This document shows, one piece after another, positions 15,093 through 24,266 of a stretch of 53,657 nucleotides of DNA. Position 1 is the stretch's first letter, and each line of letters starts with the position of its first letter. The notes beneath the pieces are model-generated. The model saw only the letters and a list, made by a program, of their open reading frames with translations. It did no database searches and was not told where the DNA came from. The position numbers and the translations under genes were made by a program. The stretch comes from a virus, in the IMG/VR virus record IMGVR_UViG_3300036715_001099, positions 1-53,657 of that record; one strand, written 5' to 3'.

Positions 15093-15665
15093 ATGGCAGA
15101 CCCCAAGAAGGACGATCTCCGTACGGCAGCGATCAAGGGCGACATCCGCTTCGACACGTTCGAGCACAACGGGCAGGTCTTCGGCGTTCGGCAGATGACG
15201 CCGCGCATCCAGCAGAAGCTGCTCAAGCACAAGGACGACCCGTCGGGCCGGACCGCGCAGCTGGCCATCGAGATCGTGTGCGCCGTCGCGCTCATGCTCG
15301 ACCCCGAGGGCAAGCCGCTCGTCGACGAGATCAAGACCCCGGTCATGCAGGCCGTCATCGGCGACGACGGGAAGCCCGTCACCGAGCCCATGCTCGGCAC
15401 CCGCGGCGAGCCCATCATCAGCGTCGAGGGCAAGGCCCTCATGCAGGCCGTGATGAAGCAGAAGGTGGACGCCGACGGTCAGCCGGTGTTCGACGTGACC
15501 ACGAAGGCGAAGTACATGCTCGGCGACAAGCTGTTTGACGACACGTACTTCGAGACCTTCATGGACCAGGGCAGCGACGAGGACAGCTTCCTCTACAAGG
15601 TCGCGATGACCGCGCAGCGGGTCAACGACCGCGGCGACGCGAAGGCCCGCGCAAAAAAGTCCTAA
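15093..15665 (+). CDS. Tail assembly chaperone (gpG-like)
   Basis: A 190-residue acidic and helical protein encoded between tube and tape measure. Features include VRQMTPRIQQKLLKH near the start and an ILVCAV-like hydrophobic core around residue 60, as in lambda gpG-type chaperones that wrap the tape measure during tail assembly. The penultimate codons contain the slippery heptamer A-AAA-AAG (15653-15659), three codons before the TAA stop. A -1 shift extends the protein (next entry). Confidence 0.82.
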   Translation: MADPKKDDLRTAAIKGDIRFDTFEHNGQVFGVRQMTPRIQQKLLKHKDDPSGRTAQLAIEIVCAVALMLDPEGKPLVDEIKTPVMQAVIGDDGKPVTEPMLGTRGEPIISVEGKALMQAVMKQKVDADGQPVFDVTTKAKYMLGDKLFDDTYFETFMDQGSDEDSFLYKVAMTAQRVNDRGDAKARAKKS

Positions 15666-15850
15666 GCGATCCGGGAACGCAGCTTCGGTTCTGGATCGCT
15701 GAGAAGTTTGGGCTGTTCCCCTGGGATACGCGGCTCTGGGCCATAACCATGGACCAGGAAGAAGAAGTCCAAGAGTGGTTCCGGCTCCGCAACCAGTGGG
15801 ACGCCGAAGCCTACGAAGCCGCGAAGCGCAAGGCCAAACTCAAAGGGTGA
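15093..15850 (+). CDS. Tail assembly chaperone frameshift product (gpGT-like)
   Basis: A programmed -1 ribosomal frameshift at A-AAA-AAG (15653-15659) joins the chaperone to a 63-codon frame ending at TGA 15850, for 252 residues in all. The extension reads VLSDPGTQLRFWIAEKFGLF, has several conserved aromatic residues and ends in basic EAAKRKAKLKG. This is the pattern of the T domain that contacts the tape and tube. No independent start with a ribosome binding site is visible for the extension. Shifting at this heptamer is well known from E. coli dnaX and lambda-type G/GT genes. Confidence 0.8.
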
Positions 15851-15854
15851 TACC

Positions 15855-18800
15855 ATGTCGGCTGAGACGGATCTGCTTACAGTTTCGATGTCGGCCGATG
15901 CGGCTCCGCTGACCGCGGGTCTCTCTGCAGCAGAGCAGGCATGTGCGAAGGCGTTGGAGTCCACTGATCGTCTCAGTACGGCGCTCGACGCGCTGACTGA
16001 GGAGATGGCCGCGAACCGTGAAGCTGCGGACTCCGCTGGGGAAGCACACTCTGCGAGCGCCAGTGCCATCGGCATGGCGACTCAGGCTTGGGGCCTGGCG
16101 CTCGCAGCTGTGGAGAAGGTCGTTGGCGCACTCGTGGAGTTCGGCGACCAGGCCATCGAGTCCGCGCAGGCCATGGACCCCGGGGCTGCGATCAGGTGGT
16201 CGTCGTCTGTGGACGGGCTGCGCAGCGCGTGGGCCACGCTCACGGGAACGCTTGCCAAGCAAGTGATGCCCGCTATCGAAGCTGTGATGGACGAGTTCAC
16301 GAAGCTGTTTCAGACGCTGGCAAAGTACGACTGGAAGGCCATCTTCGCAGAGCTCTTCCACATCATCGACAGCATCGTTCCGTACGTCAAGACCATCGGT
16401 ACGGGCATCCTAGACGCGCTGACATGGCCGTTCCGCACGGCTATCAGCATGATCGAAGAGCAGATGGCCACGGCCATGACGATGCTCGGCGACATCATGA
16501 ATAAGTTCGCGGGGACTGGGCTCGGTAAGCGCCTCGGCCTCGACGCGCACATTGGCGACGCGCTGGCCGAGACGGGCCGAGACATGACGGCGCAGGCTGC
16601 GAAGATCAAGGGCAGCTTCGCCGGCCTGGCCAGCGAGGTCGGTAACGGTATCAAGGTTGGGCTCACCGCAGCGGTAGATGCTGTGGCGGGCGGAGGTTCG
16701 ATCAAGCGTCTGCAGGATGCCATGACCGTGAAGTCCTCGGGTCCGGGCAATGCGGACGGGCAAGTCGCCGTGACCAAGCGGATGATCGACATGGAGGCCA
16801 CGGCCTTCGGCATCCGTATGGCCCACGAGAAGGAGATCTTCGACCTTCAGACCGTGGCTGATCAACATCACATCGCGCAGATTCGGCAGGAGGTTGCCGA
16901 GAAGAAACAGGCTGCGCTCGCGGAGTACTCGGAGGCGAAGAACCGCGTCGGGAAGGCCGAGACCAAGCTGACCGAGGACCAGGGCAAGAACGCCGACATG
17001 GCCACGATCGCGGCCGACCAGAAGGCGCTCAACGATGCGATGGCCGACATGGGCGTCAAGGGCGCCAACGCGGTCAAGCTGATGAGCGACGCTGTGTCGG
17101 ACGAGGCTCGTGCGTCTGGCGTGTTGAAGGCGCAGGCTGAGGACACGAAGCTCGCCTACACCGAAGCCCGCGCGATGGCGGACAAGGCAGCAGAGGCAGC
17201 TGCGGCAGGGAGCCATAAGGGCGCGCTGGACGTCCGAGCGAGCGAAGCGAAGCAAGCCGCGGACATGCTCGAGGGACAGTATAAGCAACAGGCCGCGGAG
17301 GCCTGGACCGCGCAGGGCGCGGAAGCCAAGCTCAAGACGCAGACTGCGCACGAAGTCGCGCAGATTGGTAAGGACGCCACCGAGCTCCAAGCCAAGCGGC
17401 TCGAGGACGCTGCGAAGGTCGCTGCCAAGATCGCAGAGGAGATCAAGAAGAATCACGAGAGCGCACTCAAGGGCGCGGTCACGGGCTCGGCTGGCATCGT
17501 CATGGGCGGCGTGGAGGCAGCCGCTAAGACGGGCGACCCGATGGCCGCCCTGCTCGACGTCGTGATCGGCATCGTCGCAAAGAGCAAGGGCTTCACTGAT
17601 CTGATGGGCGCGGTCAACAAGCTGCTCGACGATGTTGGCGGGGCGCTCGGGCAGCTGTTCGAAGGGCTGACGCCCATCATCCAGATGACCGAGACCCTCA
17701 TCGCGCCGCTACTCAACGCGCTGGGCTCGGTGCTCGAGCAGGTTGGCGGGGCGCTCGTCGCCATCCTTCAGCCAATCATGATGGCACTCAACCCGCTGAT
17801 CATGTCGCTGTCCGACCTGCTCGTGGCGCTTGGCCCGCTGATCCCGCTGACCGTGCAGTTCGCCATGCTCGTCTCCGGCGAAGGGCCTGCGCTGGACATT
17901 GCGGCCGAGGCGCTGAAGCTCCTGTCGCCGGCGATCGAGCTTCTTGCGAAGGGCATCAAGCTCGTGGTCGATGCCATCGCCGGAGTCTGGAACTGGATCG
18001 TCGACGAGATCGCCAGTGTGTTCAAGGCGCTCGAGGGCATCCCGCTTGTGGGAGGTATCGCCAAGGACGCCGCGACTGACATCGAAGCGATGAAGGTGCA
18101 GGTCAACGCGGTAACGCCTGCCGCTGAAGGTGCCGCCGCTGCGCTCACGCAGTTGCAGGGAGCGGGTACGGACATCACGAGCGCGTTCGGCGTCATGCGA
18201 AACGTTCTCGCAGACGCCAACGCGCGCAACTTGGCGAGCACCGAAGTCAGTGCGTACAACGGGCTCGGTCAACACGACGCGGGAAGCGGTGACTTGTTCA
18301 ACGTAGCATTCGCCAAGGGCATGAACGATCAGGTGCTCGAGCCGCTCATCTCTACGATGAACACGGTTCAAGCCAACCTTTCGGGCGCGCAGTCCAACGA
18401 TTCCTCGGCCATTGCTAAGGTCGCGATGGACGACGCCACCATCCGCGCGCTGCGGACGGCCATCGGACAGACCAGCGATCCCGCTGTGGTGGCTGCGCTG
18501 CAGAAACAGCTGACGTCGACCGAAGCGTCCGAGGTCCTCGATCTGGACGCGCAACGCCTGGCCGACGCACAGCTGGCCGTCCAGCAGGATCAGCTTACTG
18601 TGGCGAAGGACGCGCTCCAGATGCAGATCCTTCAGCTGGAGTACGACGAGGCGGGCCGCGAGGGAAACTCGGCCGCACAGGCCAGCCTCCTCGACGCGAT
18701 GATCGCGCTTGGTGACGACCAGACCGCGGCACTCACCGCGAAGTCCACGGACCTGGACGCCGTCCAGCAAGCGATGGTCCAGCAAGCGAAGGACCAGGCC

Positions 18801-19199
18801 GCGGCCAGCATCTCCTCCAACGGCGCAACCAACGCAAACACGAAGGCGACCAAGGACAACACCCAAGCCCTGACGAACATGGTCTCGGGATTCAATACTG
18901 CGCGCTACACGTACAACGCGCAGGTGGACAGTGCGCGAGACGGGGCCGGCGAGACCGACGCGCAGCCTTGGAAGCATCCCGTGGACATGTCCAGCGTCAC
19001 GGATGAGATCAAGAAGCATCTCCAGATGGTGGCGCAGTCCGGAGGCGGTTCCGGAATGCACATTCATGGCGACGTGAAGGTGGAGGTGGACTCGCGGGAT
19101 CCGGGTACGTTCGCAGACCGGGTCGAGGCCGCAATGCGACTCAAGACGTTCAGGAAGCGCGGGCTCAATACGCCTGGCACTTCTGGAGAGTTCCCCTAA
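15855..19199 (+). CDS. Tape measure protein
   Basis: At 1114 residues this is the longest gene and follows the chaperones directly. It is Ala-rich and almost wholly helical, with an N-terminal TDLLTVSMSADAAPL, long coiled coils (about 300-540), and a hydrophobic region about 548-720 with GIVAKSKGFTDLMGAVNKL and IQPIMMALNPLIMSL-type segments. That region is suited to pass through the membrane on infection. By the usual 0.15 nm per residue the tail would be roughly 165 nm (inference). No peptidase or lysozyme domain was recognised. Confidence 0.9.
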   Translation: MSAETDLLTVSMSADAAPLTAGLSAAEQACAKALESTDRLSTALDALTEEMAANREAADSAGEAHSASASAIGMATQAWGLALAAVEKVVGALVEFGDQAIESAQAMDPGAAIRWSSSVDGLRSAWATLTGTLAKQVMPAIEAVMDEFTKLFQTLAKYDWKAIFAELFHIIDSIVPYVKTIGTGILDALTWPFRTAISMIEEQMATAMTMLGDIMNKFAGTGLGKRLGLDAHIGDALAETGRDMTAQAAKIKGSFAGLASEVGNGIKVGLTAAVDAVAGGGSIKRLQDAMTVKSSGPGNADGQVAVTKRMIDMEATAFGIRMAHEKEIFDLQTVADQHHIAQIRQEVAEKKQAALAEYSEAKNRVGKAETKLTEDQGKNADMATIAADQKALNDAMADMGVKGANAVKLMSDAVSDEARASGVLKAQAEDTKLAYTEARAMADKAAEAAAAGSHKGALDVRASEAKQAADMLEGQYKQQAAEAWTAQGAEAKLKTQTAHEVAQIGKDATELQAKRLEDAAKVAAKIAEEIKKNHESALKGAVTGSAGIVMGGVEAAAKTGDPMAALLDVVIGIVAKSKGFTDLMGAVNKLLDDVGGALGQLFEGLTPIIQMTETLIAPLLNALGSVLEQVGGALVAILQPIMMALNPLIMSLSDLLVALGPLIPLTVQFAMLVSGEGPALDIAAEALKLLSPAIELLAKGIKLVVDAIAGVWNWIVDEIASVFKALEGIPLVGGIAKDAATDIEAMKVQVNAVTPAAEGAAAALTQLQGAGTDITSAFGVMRNVLADANARNLASTEVSAYNGLGQHDAGSGDLFNVAFAKGMNDQVLEPLISTMNTVQANLSGAQSNDSSAIAKVAMDDATIRALRTAIGQTSDPAVVAALQKQLTSTEASEVLDLDAQRLADAQLAVQQDQLTVAKDALQMQILQLEYDEAGREGNSAAQASLLDAMIALGDDQTAALTAKSTDLDAVQQAMVQQAKDQAAASISSNGATNANTKATKDNTQALTNMVSGFNTARYTYNAQVDSARDGAGETDAQPWKHPVDMSSVTDEIKKHLQMVAQSGGGSGMHIHGDVKVEVDSRDPGTFADRVEAAMRLKTFRKRGLNTPGTSGEFP

Positions 19200-20032
19200 T
19201 GCCAGCACTCGCGCTCAACGGCATCACCATCCCCATCGCTCGGGATGGCATCACGGTCGCAACCGACCTCGTGGGATCTGGCCCCGACCGTGCGCAGGAC
19301 GGCTCCACGCGCTTCAACTACCAATCGCTCCGGCGACGATGGCAGTTCAAGACGGAGCGGATGCCGTTGATCGACGCCTCCTTCCTGGCCGCTATCATCG
19401 CGGGCCAGGGGGAGCGTTGGGCGTTCGATACGGACATGTACGGCGACAAGGGTCAGGGGCCGAGCGTCGCGCCTGGCACACCCACAGGCTCGTCGCTCGC
19501 TGCGGGGAAGTACGGCAACGCGCTCACTTTCACAGCTGCTACGGGCAACGCCGCAATATTCCCGACGCCGCCTGCGCCCGATGGATGGACTGTCTCGCTC
19601 TGGTATCAGCAGTCGGCGGGCGGGTTTGATCACTACTTCGTAACGGCGCTCGGCGATGTCGGCTCGGGCGGCGTCGCGACCGTGTGGAAGAACAACGTGG
19701 CGCAGAGCTCGTTCATTCCGTTCTTCATGACGTACGCAGCCGCGACGGGCATCTCGCTCAAGAGTCAGGCCGTCATCGCCAACTTCGACGATCTGGTCTT
19801 CATTCCTGCGCAGCTGACCACGGTCTCCGCAGCGATCCGCACTCAGCTTTACACATGGCTCACGACCAACGCCTGGAGCACTCCGTACCCGCGTCTCAGC
19901 GCGTCAGGCGACTTCCACACGGTCACGGTCCAGGCGGTAGGCAAGGTTGGGGACATGACCAACGCGATGTCCGTAGTCAACGGTACGTTTCAGGACAACG
20001 CACGGAAGCTCGACTTCGAGCTCTGGGAGTAG
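19199..20032 (+). CDS. Distal tail protein with LamG/ConA-like region (predicted)
   Basis: The start overlaps the tape measure stop (TAATG). The N-terminal half (LNGITIPIARDGI, RRRWQFKTERM) resembles a distal tail beta-sheet domain. The middle (GKYGNALTFTAATGNAAI, then DGWTVSLWYQQ) has the LamG/concanavalin-like signature of sugar-binding folds. The C-terminal portion returns to tail-type strands ending in DNARKLDFELWE. Position after the tape measure supports a tail-tip role, with the LamG part possibly touching surface glycans. Confidence 0.62.
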   Translation: MPALALNGITIPIARDGITVATDLVGSGPDRAQDGSTRFNYQSLRRRWQFKTERMPLIDASFLAAIIAGQGERWAFDTDMYGDKGQGPSVAPGTPTGSSLAAGKYGNALTFTAATGNAAIFPTPPAPDGWTVSLWYQQSAGGFDHYFVTALGDVGSGGVATVWKNNVAQSSFIPFFMTYAAATGISLKSQAVIANFDDLVFIPAQLTTVSAAIRTQLYTWLTTNAWSTPYPRLSASGDFHTVTVQAVGKVGDMTNAMSVVNGTFQDNARKLDFELWE

Positions 20033-20035
20033 ACA

Positions 20036-22441
20036 ATGCGCGCAGACCGCAACGCTCAGCACCTTGAGTTCTTTACCAACCAGAGCCAAGCGGTCTTCAT
20101 CCGCGTAGACATCCAGGAGCAAGTCTCAGGAATCTGGCGGGACATCACGCTGCGCAGCGGCTACAACATGCTGAGCGGCGCGAAGTTCTCCATGAACGTG
20201 GACCAGCCTGGGATGACGCTGGATCTCTCGATCAAGCGCGAGATCTTCCAGCTGTCGATGGCACCACTCATCACGAAGAGCAAGATCAACGCCGTGTCTG
20301 GCTCGTACAGTGCGCTCGTCCGCCCGAATGCCAACGTGCGAGCCTACGTTCAAGTTCGCGCGTCGGGCCAGGGCCCTGTCACTACGGGCCACGTGGACGG
20401 CGACGGCCTGGCAGGCGCATGGATCTGGATCTTTGACGGGCAGATCGACTCGCCTGACTCGGGCGCTGATCCGATGCAAGTGTCTTGCTCCGACTTGATC
20501 TCCAGGTTGCAGCGGACGTGGATCAAGACCGAGCGCGTCTACGGAGTGTGGCAGGCGAGCACCCGCGTCCTCAGCGGCACGGTCGTCGTTCCATCGCCGC
20601 AGTCCAGTATCACGCCGAACAACCTGGACGCTCCGACCGGCCCGTGGTGGCAGGCGCAGAGCACGTTCACGACCGGGACAACGGAGCCAACGTGGCTACT
20701 CACACCCATCGTGGGCACGTCCACGGTGACCGACGGCGCTGGCAACGTCTGGAAGTGCATCAGCACGAACGTCGCCGATGTCGCTGGCACCGAGCTCGGC
20801 GTCCACATGCAACAGATCCTCGACGACAACATGGGCGTCGGCGCCTGGGCACTCACCACCGTCGGCTCTACGTTCCAGTCGATCAACCCATATAAGCTCA
20901 CAGGGATGTCCGTCTGGCAGGCGCTCCAGAACGTGGCGGACATCATCGGGTGGGTGGTGCGGTACGTATGGGACAACGGGAGCTCGACGTTCAAGCTCAA
21001 GTTCTTCGACCCGGTACGCACAGGCGGCTCGAGCGTTCAGTCGTTTCAGTCGTTTCAATACAACGACATCACGACGTTCAAGCAAGACATCAGTACAGTC
21101 CGCAACGACATCGACGTTCGCTACTTCAACAGCGTTGCGAACGTCGATGCCAGTGGCAATCCAATCGCGAGTACGGTGAACGTCCAGGACGCGACGAGTA
21201 TCGCAGCCAACGGCGACCTCTACGCAGCCATCGCCGAGGGTGCGGCCACAGGCATCAACGACGCGACCACAGCTGCGCGCCTGGCCAACGCTGCGCTGAC
21301 GGACTTGGCGCAGGTGCCGATCCAGACGCAGATAGAGGTGAACTTCCTGTGGTGGCTTGAGCTCAACGACCTTGTCACGCTGGTCCCCAACGGGCTCCAG
21401 TTTGACAGCGCCACGCTCCCGACCACGAACTGGAACGTACTCGCTGTTTACGGCATCGAGCTCACCTGCAGTACGGACGGCAGCGCAGATACGATGATCA
21501 GTCTGCGCAGCGCGCCGTGCTCGGGCGTCTACCGCTGGCACGACAAGCTCGCCGGCGGAGGTCGCAACGGTGGATCGGTCAAGACACTGACTCCCCACGG
21601 GGTGTCGAACATCGTGGCGAACTCCGCCCTCCGCGGGGCCCGCATCAGCTACACTATCCCCAGCGCACGGTTGGGCACCTACCGGCACACCGAGCTACAC
21701 GTCAGCTCCTCGTCAGGCTTTACCCCGGCCTCCGCCACGCTGCGAGGCACAGGCACAGGCGGCTACTTCCTGCTCGGCGACCTGACTCCCGGCATCACCT
21801 ACTACTACAGGCTGCTGCACAAGGACGCGCGGGACAACGCTGGCGTAGCGAGCGCAGAGCGCAGCTTCGTCGCCGGCCAGGTGCAGACCACGGACATTGC
21901 CAACAGTGCGGTGCTGCCCACGCAACTCAGCACCCCCCTGCGCACGTTCGCGCGCATGGTGATGCCAGTGGGCCCGGAGCTCACGTACCCTGGCAACGAC
22001 ATCGCGATCACCTGGAAGACAACGGCCGACATCGATCCCGCCGCAGGCTTCCAGTCCGACCACCAGAACTGGAAGAACATCATCAGCGACGGGTGGTTCC
22101 GCGTCCGCGTGCACATGCACTGGACGACGAACGTGGTGCCTGGAGATCGTCTCCAGCTTTACATCGTCAAGGCCACGGGCGCCACGGTCACGGCGTACTA
22201 CGGGTCAGGCGTTGCGCTCGCCAATACAGACCGCGCAGGCGCAGACGTGATGTTCCTACTGTTCGAGGAAATCATCTTCATCGCGAAGAATGACCAGATC
22301 CGTATCCACGCGTCGCTCACTGGTTCGACCACGCTTGGCGCTCTCACAACGCGCGTCATGAAGGGTCCGGTCGTCGCTGCTACGCTCGCCGGCTCCACGA
22401 CGGGTTGCTGGTGGGAGATCGAGCGGTTGCCGTACATCTAA
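20036..22441 (+). CDS. Tail tip / hub protein with fibronectin-like repeats
   Basis: An 801-residue protein whose first about 500 residues (FFTNQSQAVFIRVDIQ, WIFDGQID, MQVSCSDLISRLQRTW, WLELNDLVTLVPNG) look like a tail-associated hub. An inserted WW-flanked motif TTEPTWLLTP ... TDGAGNVWKC resembles the insert in the connector at 11592. A fibronectin-III-like domain (ARISYTIPSARLGTYRHTEL, LTPGITYYYRLLHKDARDNA) follows, then a jelly-roll-like C-terminus (about 640-801). It is a candidate adhesion or host-specificity protein. Confidence 0.68.
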   Translation: MRADRNAQHLEFFTNQSQAVFIRVDIQEQVSGIWRDITLRSGYNMLSGAKFSMNVDQPGMTLDLSIKREIFQLSMAPLITKSKINAVSGSYSALVRPNANVRAYVQVRASGQGPVTTGHVDGDGLAGAWIWIFDGQIDSPDSGADPMQVSCSDLISRLQRTWIKTERVYGVWQASTRVLSGTVVVPSPQSSITPNNLDAPTGPWWQAQSTFTTGTTEPTWLLTPIVGTSTVTDGAGNVWKCISTNVADVAGTELGVHMQQILDDNMGVGAWALTTVGSTFQSINPYKLTGMSVWQALQNVADIIGWVVRYVWDNGSSTFKLKFFDPVRTGGSSVQSFQSFQYNDITTFKQDISTVRNDIDVRYFNSVANVDASGNPIASTVNVQDATSIAANGDLYAAIAEGAATGINDATTAARLANAALTDLAQVPIQTQIEVNFLWWLELNDLVTLVPNGLQFDSATLPTTNWNVLAVYGIELTCSTDGSADTMISLRSAPCSGVYRWHDKLAGGGRNGGSVKTLTPHGVSNIVANSALRGARISYTIPSARLGTYRHTELHVSSSSGFTPASATLRGTGTGGYFLLGDLTPGITYYYRLLHKDARDNAGVASAERSFVAGQVQTTDIANSAVLPTQLSTPLRTFARMVMPVGPELTYPGNDIAITWKTTADIDPAAGFQSDHQNWKNIISDGWFRVRVHMHWTTNVVPGDRLQLYIVKATGATVTAYYGSGVALANTDRAGADVMFLLFEEIIFIAKNDQIRIHASLTGSTTLGALTTRVMKGPVVAATLAGSTTGCWWEIERLPYI

Positions 22442-22450
22442 GGAGCGTCT

Positions 22451-22906
22451 ATGTCAGTCATCGACGTCATCGCGCAGAACGGCATCACAGTCGTCGCGCC
22501 TGCGGCGAAGCAACTGTTCTACATCGCGTCGCCAGGTCAGGCCGCTGTCGCTGCAGGATCCACGTTGCGCGGAGCTCTTCAGGACGTGGCCACCCTCTCA
22601 GCGTTCACGAACTCGTGGGTCAACTTCGGAGGAGGCGGGCCCACCTACGAGTTCGCTGCTTACTGGCTCAACTCGTTCGGCGAAGTGTGCCTTCAGGGCA
22701 GCATCAAGGCCGGGACCATGAGCGCGTCCGCGTTCACGCTCCCGGCTGGGCTGCGCCCCGCGAAGAATCATCAGTACGCAGTCGCGAGCTACAACGGAAC
22801 CTCAAACATCTACGGGATGGTGGAAGTCACAGCCGCAGGTCTGGTCGTGCCCACAGTCGGCGCGAATAACCTCATCTCGTTGGATGGCATCAGGTTCACG
22901 ATCTAG
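22451..22906 (+). CDS. Tail fibre / receptor-binding C-terminal type protein
   Basis: The 151-residue protein has GEVCLQGSIKAGTMSASAF and TLPAGLRPAKNH, a motif series common in the receptor-binding tips of siphophage fibres. It is followed by a beta-strand ladder ending LISLDGIRFTI. Size and position right after the tip protein suggest a separate adsorption subunit. The trimer prediction is an inference. Confidence 0.65.
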   Translation: MSVIDVIAQNGITVVAPAAKQLFYIASPGQAAVAAGSTLRGALQDVATLSAFTNSWVNFGGGGPTYEFAAYWLNSFGEVCLQGSIKAGTMSASAFTLPAGLRPAKNHQYAVASYNGTSNIYGMVEVTAAGLVVPTVGANNLISLDGIRFTI

Positions 22907-22944
22907 TGGAGAGTACTCTCACAACGCAGCGCAAGGAGCATCGC

Positions 22945-23337
22945 ATGTCAACCGAAGAGCACCCTCCTGCAGCAGAAGCTCAGCACCACGAAAGGGAGGC
23001 GCTTGAGCTTCCTGAGCGCGGAGTGCCCGCATGGCTCGCCATCATGGGCGTCGCAGTAGGCATCTTCATCTCCGCATCTGGGGCAGTCGGGAGTTACGCG
23101 ATCATGTCCTGGCGCGTCAACGACACGGACAAGAAGCTGGAAGTGCAGGCGAAGCAGATCGAAGACCTGCGCGAGAAGCAAGCGAGCCAAGCGGTCTTGA
23201 TGGGAGAAGTCAAGATCGAGATGACCAACATCGGTAAGAACGTAGAGGGCCTGGATCGCAGGCAGAGTGAGACAAACGCTCTCCTGCGGGAAGTCATCGC
23301 GCACCTCCCGAGCATCGACCACAGCCACACCCACTGA
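22945..23337 (+). CDS. Single-pass membrane protein with coiled coil (lysis region)
   Basis: The ATG at 22945 behind AAGGAG is chosen over a GTG at 22906 with no binding site. A hydrophilic N-terminus is followed by one membrane span (AWLAIMGVAVGIFISASGAV, about 38-60) and a long coiled coil (LEVQAKQIEDLREKQASQAV) ending in a His-rich tail (DHSHTH). This architecture fits a holin-associated or spanin-like lysis protein. It directly precedes the holin candidate. Confidence 0.55.
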   Translation: MSTEEHPPAAEAQHHEREALELPERGVPAWLAIMGVAVGIFISASGAVGSYAIMSWRVNDTDKKLEVQAKQIEDLREKQASQAVLMGEVKIEMTNIGKNVEGLDRRQSETNALLREVIAHLPSIDHSHTH

Positions 23338-23395
23338 TTCCCGCTCGCCACTCGCGAACGGCTACGTAGCATCCACCCGAAGGAGCACCACCACC

Positions 23396-23986
23396 ATGAA
23401 GCGAATCCTCTTGCGGTCCTTGCTGTTCACAACTGCCCCGCTCGTCGCGACCGCCGAGCCCTCCACCCTCACCTACGACATCGAGCGCCTGGCGCATGCG
23501 CAGAGCACCAGCGGTACGGCGGGCGGGGTGGCCACGCCCGCCGCGCCCGCCGCCGCCTCGAGCTCTGGCGGGGCTGTGCAGTCCCCTCCGACGGCACCCG
23601 CGGCCCCGTCCAGCGGGGGCTTCGGCGCCATGCTCTTGGGACTCCTGTCCTCCAGCTGGGAGTACGTCCTGACCTTGCTGCTCAGTATTCCGGTCATCGC
23701 GACCTTGCTGACTGCGCAGCGCAAGAAGCTCATCGCCGACGCGACCTTCCATGCGTTCTGGGCTGTGGAGGACGCGGTCTCGGACGCGGACATCAAAAGC
23801 CCGATCGTCGACAAGGCAGGCGCGGGCTTGAAGATCGCCAATCAGTACATGCTGGACCACGGGTGGCGGGGGCTGAAGCCCGGCGAGGTGGACGCGACGA
23901 AGACCGTGTTCAAGTCGATGAACGCACAGCTGGACGCGCAGACCAAGGGCAGCGACTCCCCTTCCTCGGCTCCGAGCCCCAAGTAA
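23396..23986 (+). CDS. Holin-like membrane protein
   Basis: The start is ATG 23396 with AAGGAG. Residues 1-22 (KRILLRSLLFTTAPLVATAE) look like a cleavable signal peptide. An Ala/Pro/Ser linker leads to one membrane span (SWEYVLTLLLSIPVIATLL, about 100-120). The cytosolic helix region ATFHAFWAVEDAVSDADIKS and the AGAGLKIANQYMLDHGWRG segment recall the LL-H superfamily holins. Lysis timing is its likely role, releasing the endolysin encoded downstream. Confidence 0.6.
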   Translation: MKRILLRSLLFTTAPLVATAEPSTLTYDIERLAHAQSTSGTAGGVATPAAPAAASSSGGAVQSPPTAPAAPSSGGFGAMLLGLLSSSWEYVLTLLLSIPVIATLLTAQRKKLIADATFHAFWAVEDAVSDADIKSPIVDKAGAGLKIANQYMLDHGWRGLKPGEVDATKTVFKSMNAQLDAQTKGSDSPSSAPSPK

Positions 23987-24015
23987 CCGGGCTTCAGGTT
24001 CGGAGCAGCATCTTC

Positions 24016-24204
24016 GTGGAGCACGACGGACTCGGCGATATGTTCAGCGCGCCGATCAGCCGCGCAGGTGCGCGCGTCGAGCTCCAGAAGCCCATCGTCG
24101 GCGGGCTGTTCAGCTTCGCAGCCGGCGAAGCCGCGATGTCTAAGCAGCCCGCGGGTTGGACTCCGGACTTGCGCGTGAGCGCAGGGCTGGGCTTCAACTT
24201 CTGA
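24016..24204 (+). CDS. Short possible outer-membrane-like protein, 62 aa
   Basis: A GTG at 24016 preceded by GGAG (ten bases away) opens a frame whose product ends PDLRVSAGLGFNF, a terminal Phe beta strand typical of outer-membrane barrels. An ATG at 24040 would give 54 residues. The segment could also be a remnant of a longer protein whose front overlapped the holin gene in another frame. The sequence is non-random (repeated strand pattern), but whether it is made is uncertain. Confidence 0.35.
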   Translation: MEHDGLGDMFSAPISRAGARVELQKPIVGGLFSFAAGEAAMSKQPAGWTPDLRVSAGLGFNF

Positions 24205-24210
24205 GCACAA

Positions 24211-24250
24211 CGCCCGACCATCCGCAAGGGTGGTCGGGCGATTTTCGTTT
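24211..24250 (+). terminator. Intrinsic terminator before the endolysin
   Basis: A 10-bp stem (24211-24220 with 24231-24240) extends through T-G and C-G pairs to a GCAA tetraloop and is followed by ATTTTCGTTTTC. It shares the tetraloop design of the terminator at 14302. Confidence 0.9.
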
Positions 24251-24266
24251 TCAACTGGAGTCCCAA

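Noticed and set aside
19199-20032. Tail spike depolymerase
   Set aside because: The LamG-like region might bind sugars, but there is no catalytic motif or parallel beta-helix repeat.
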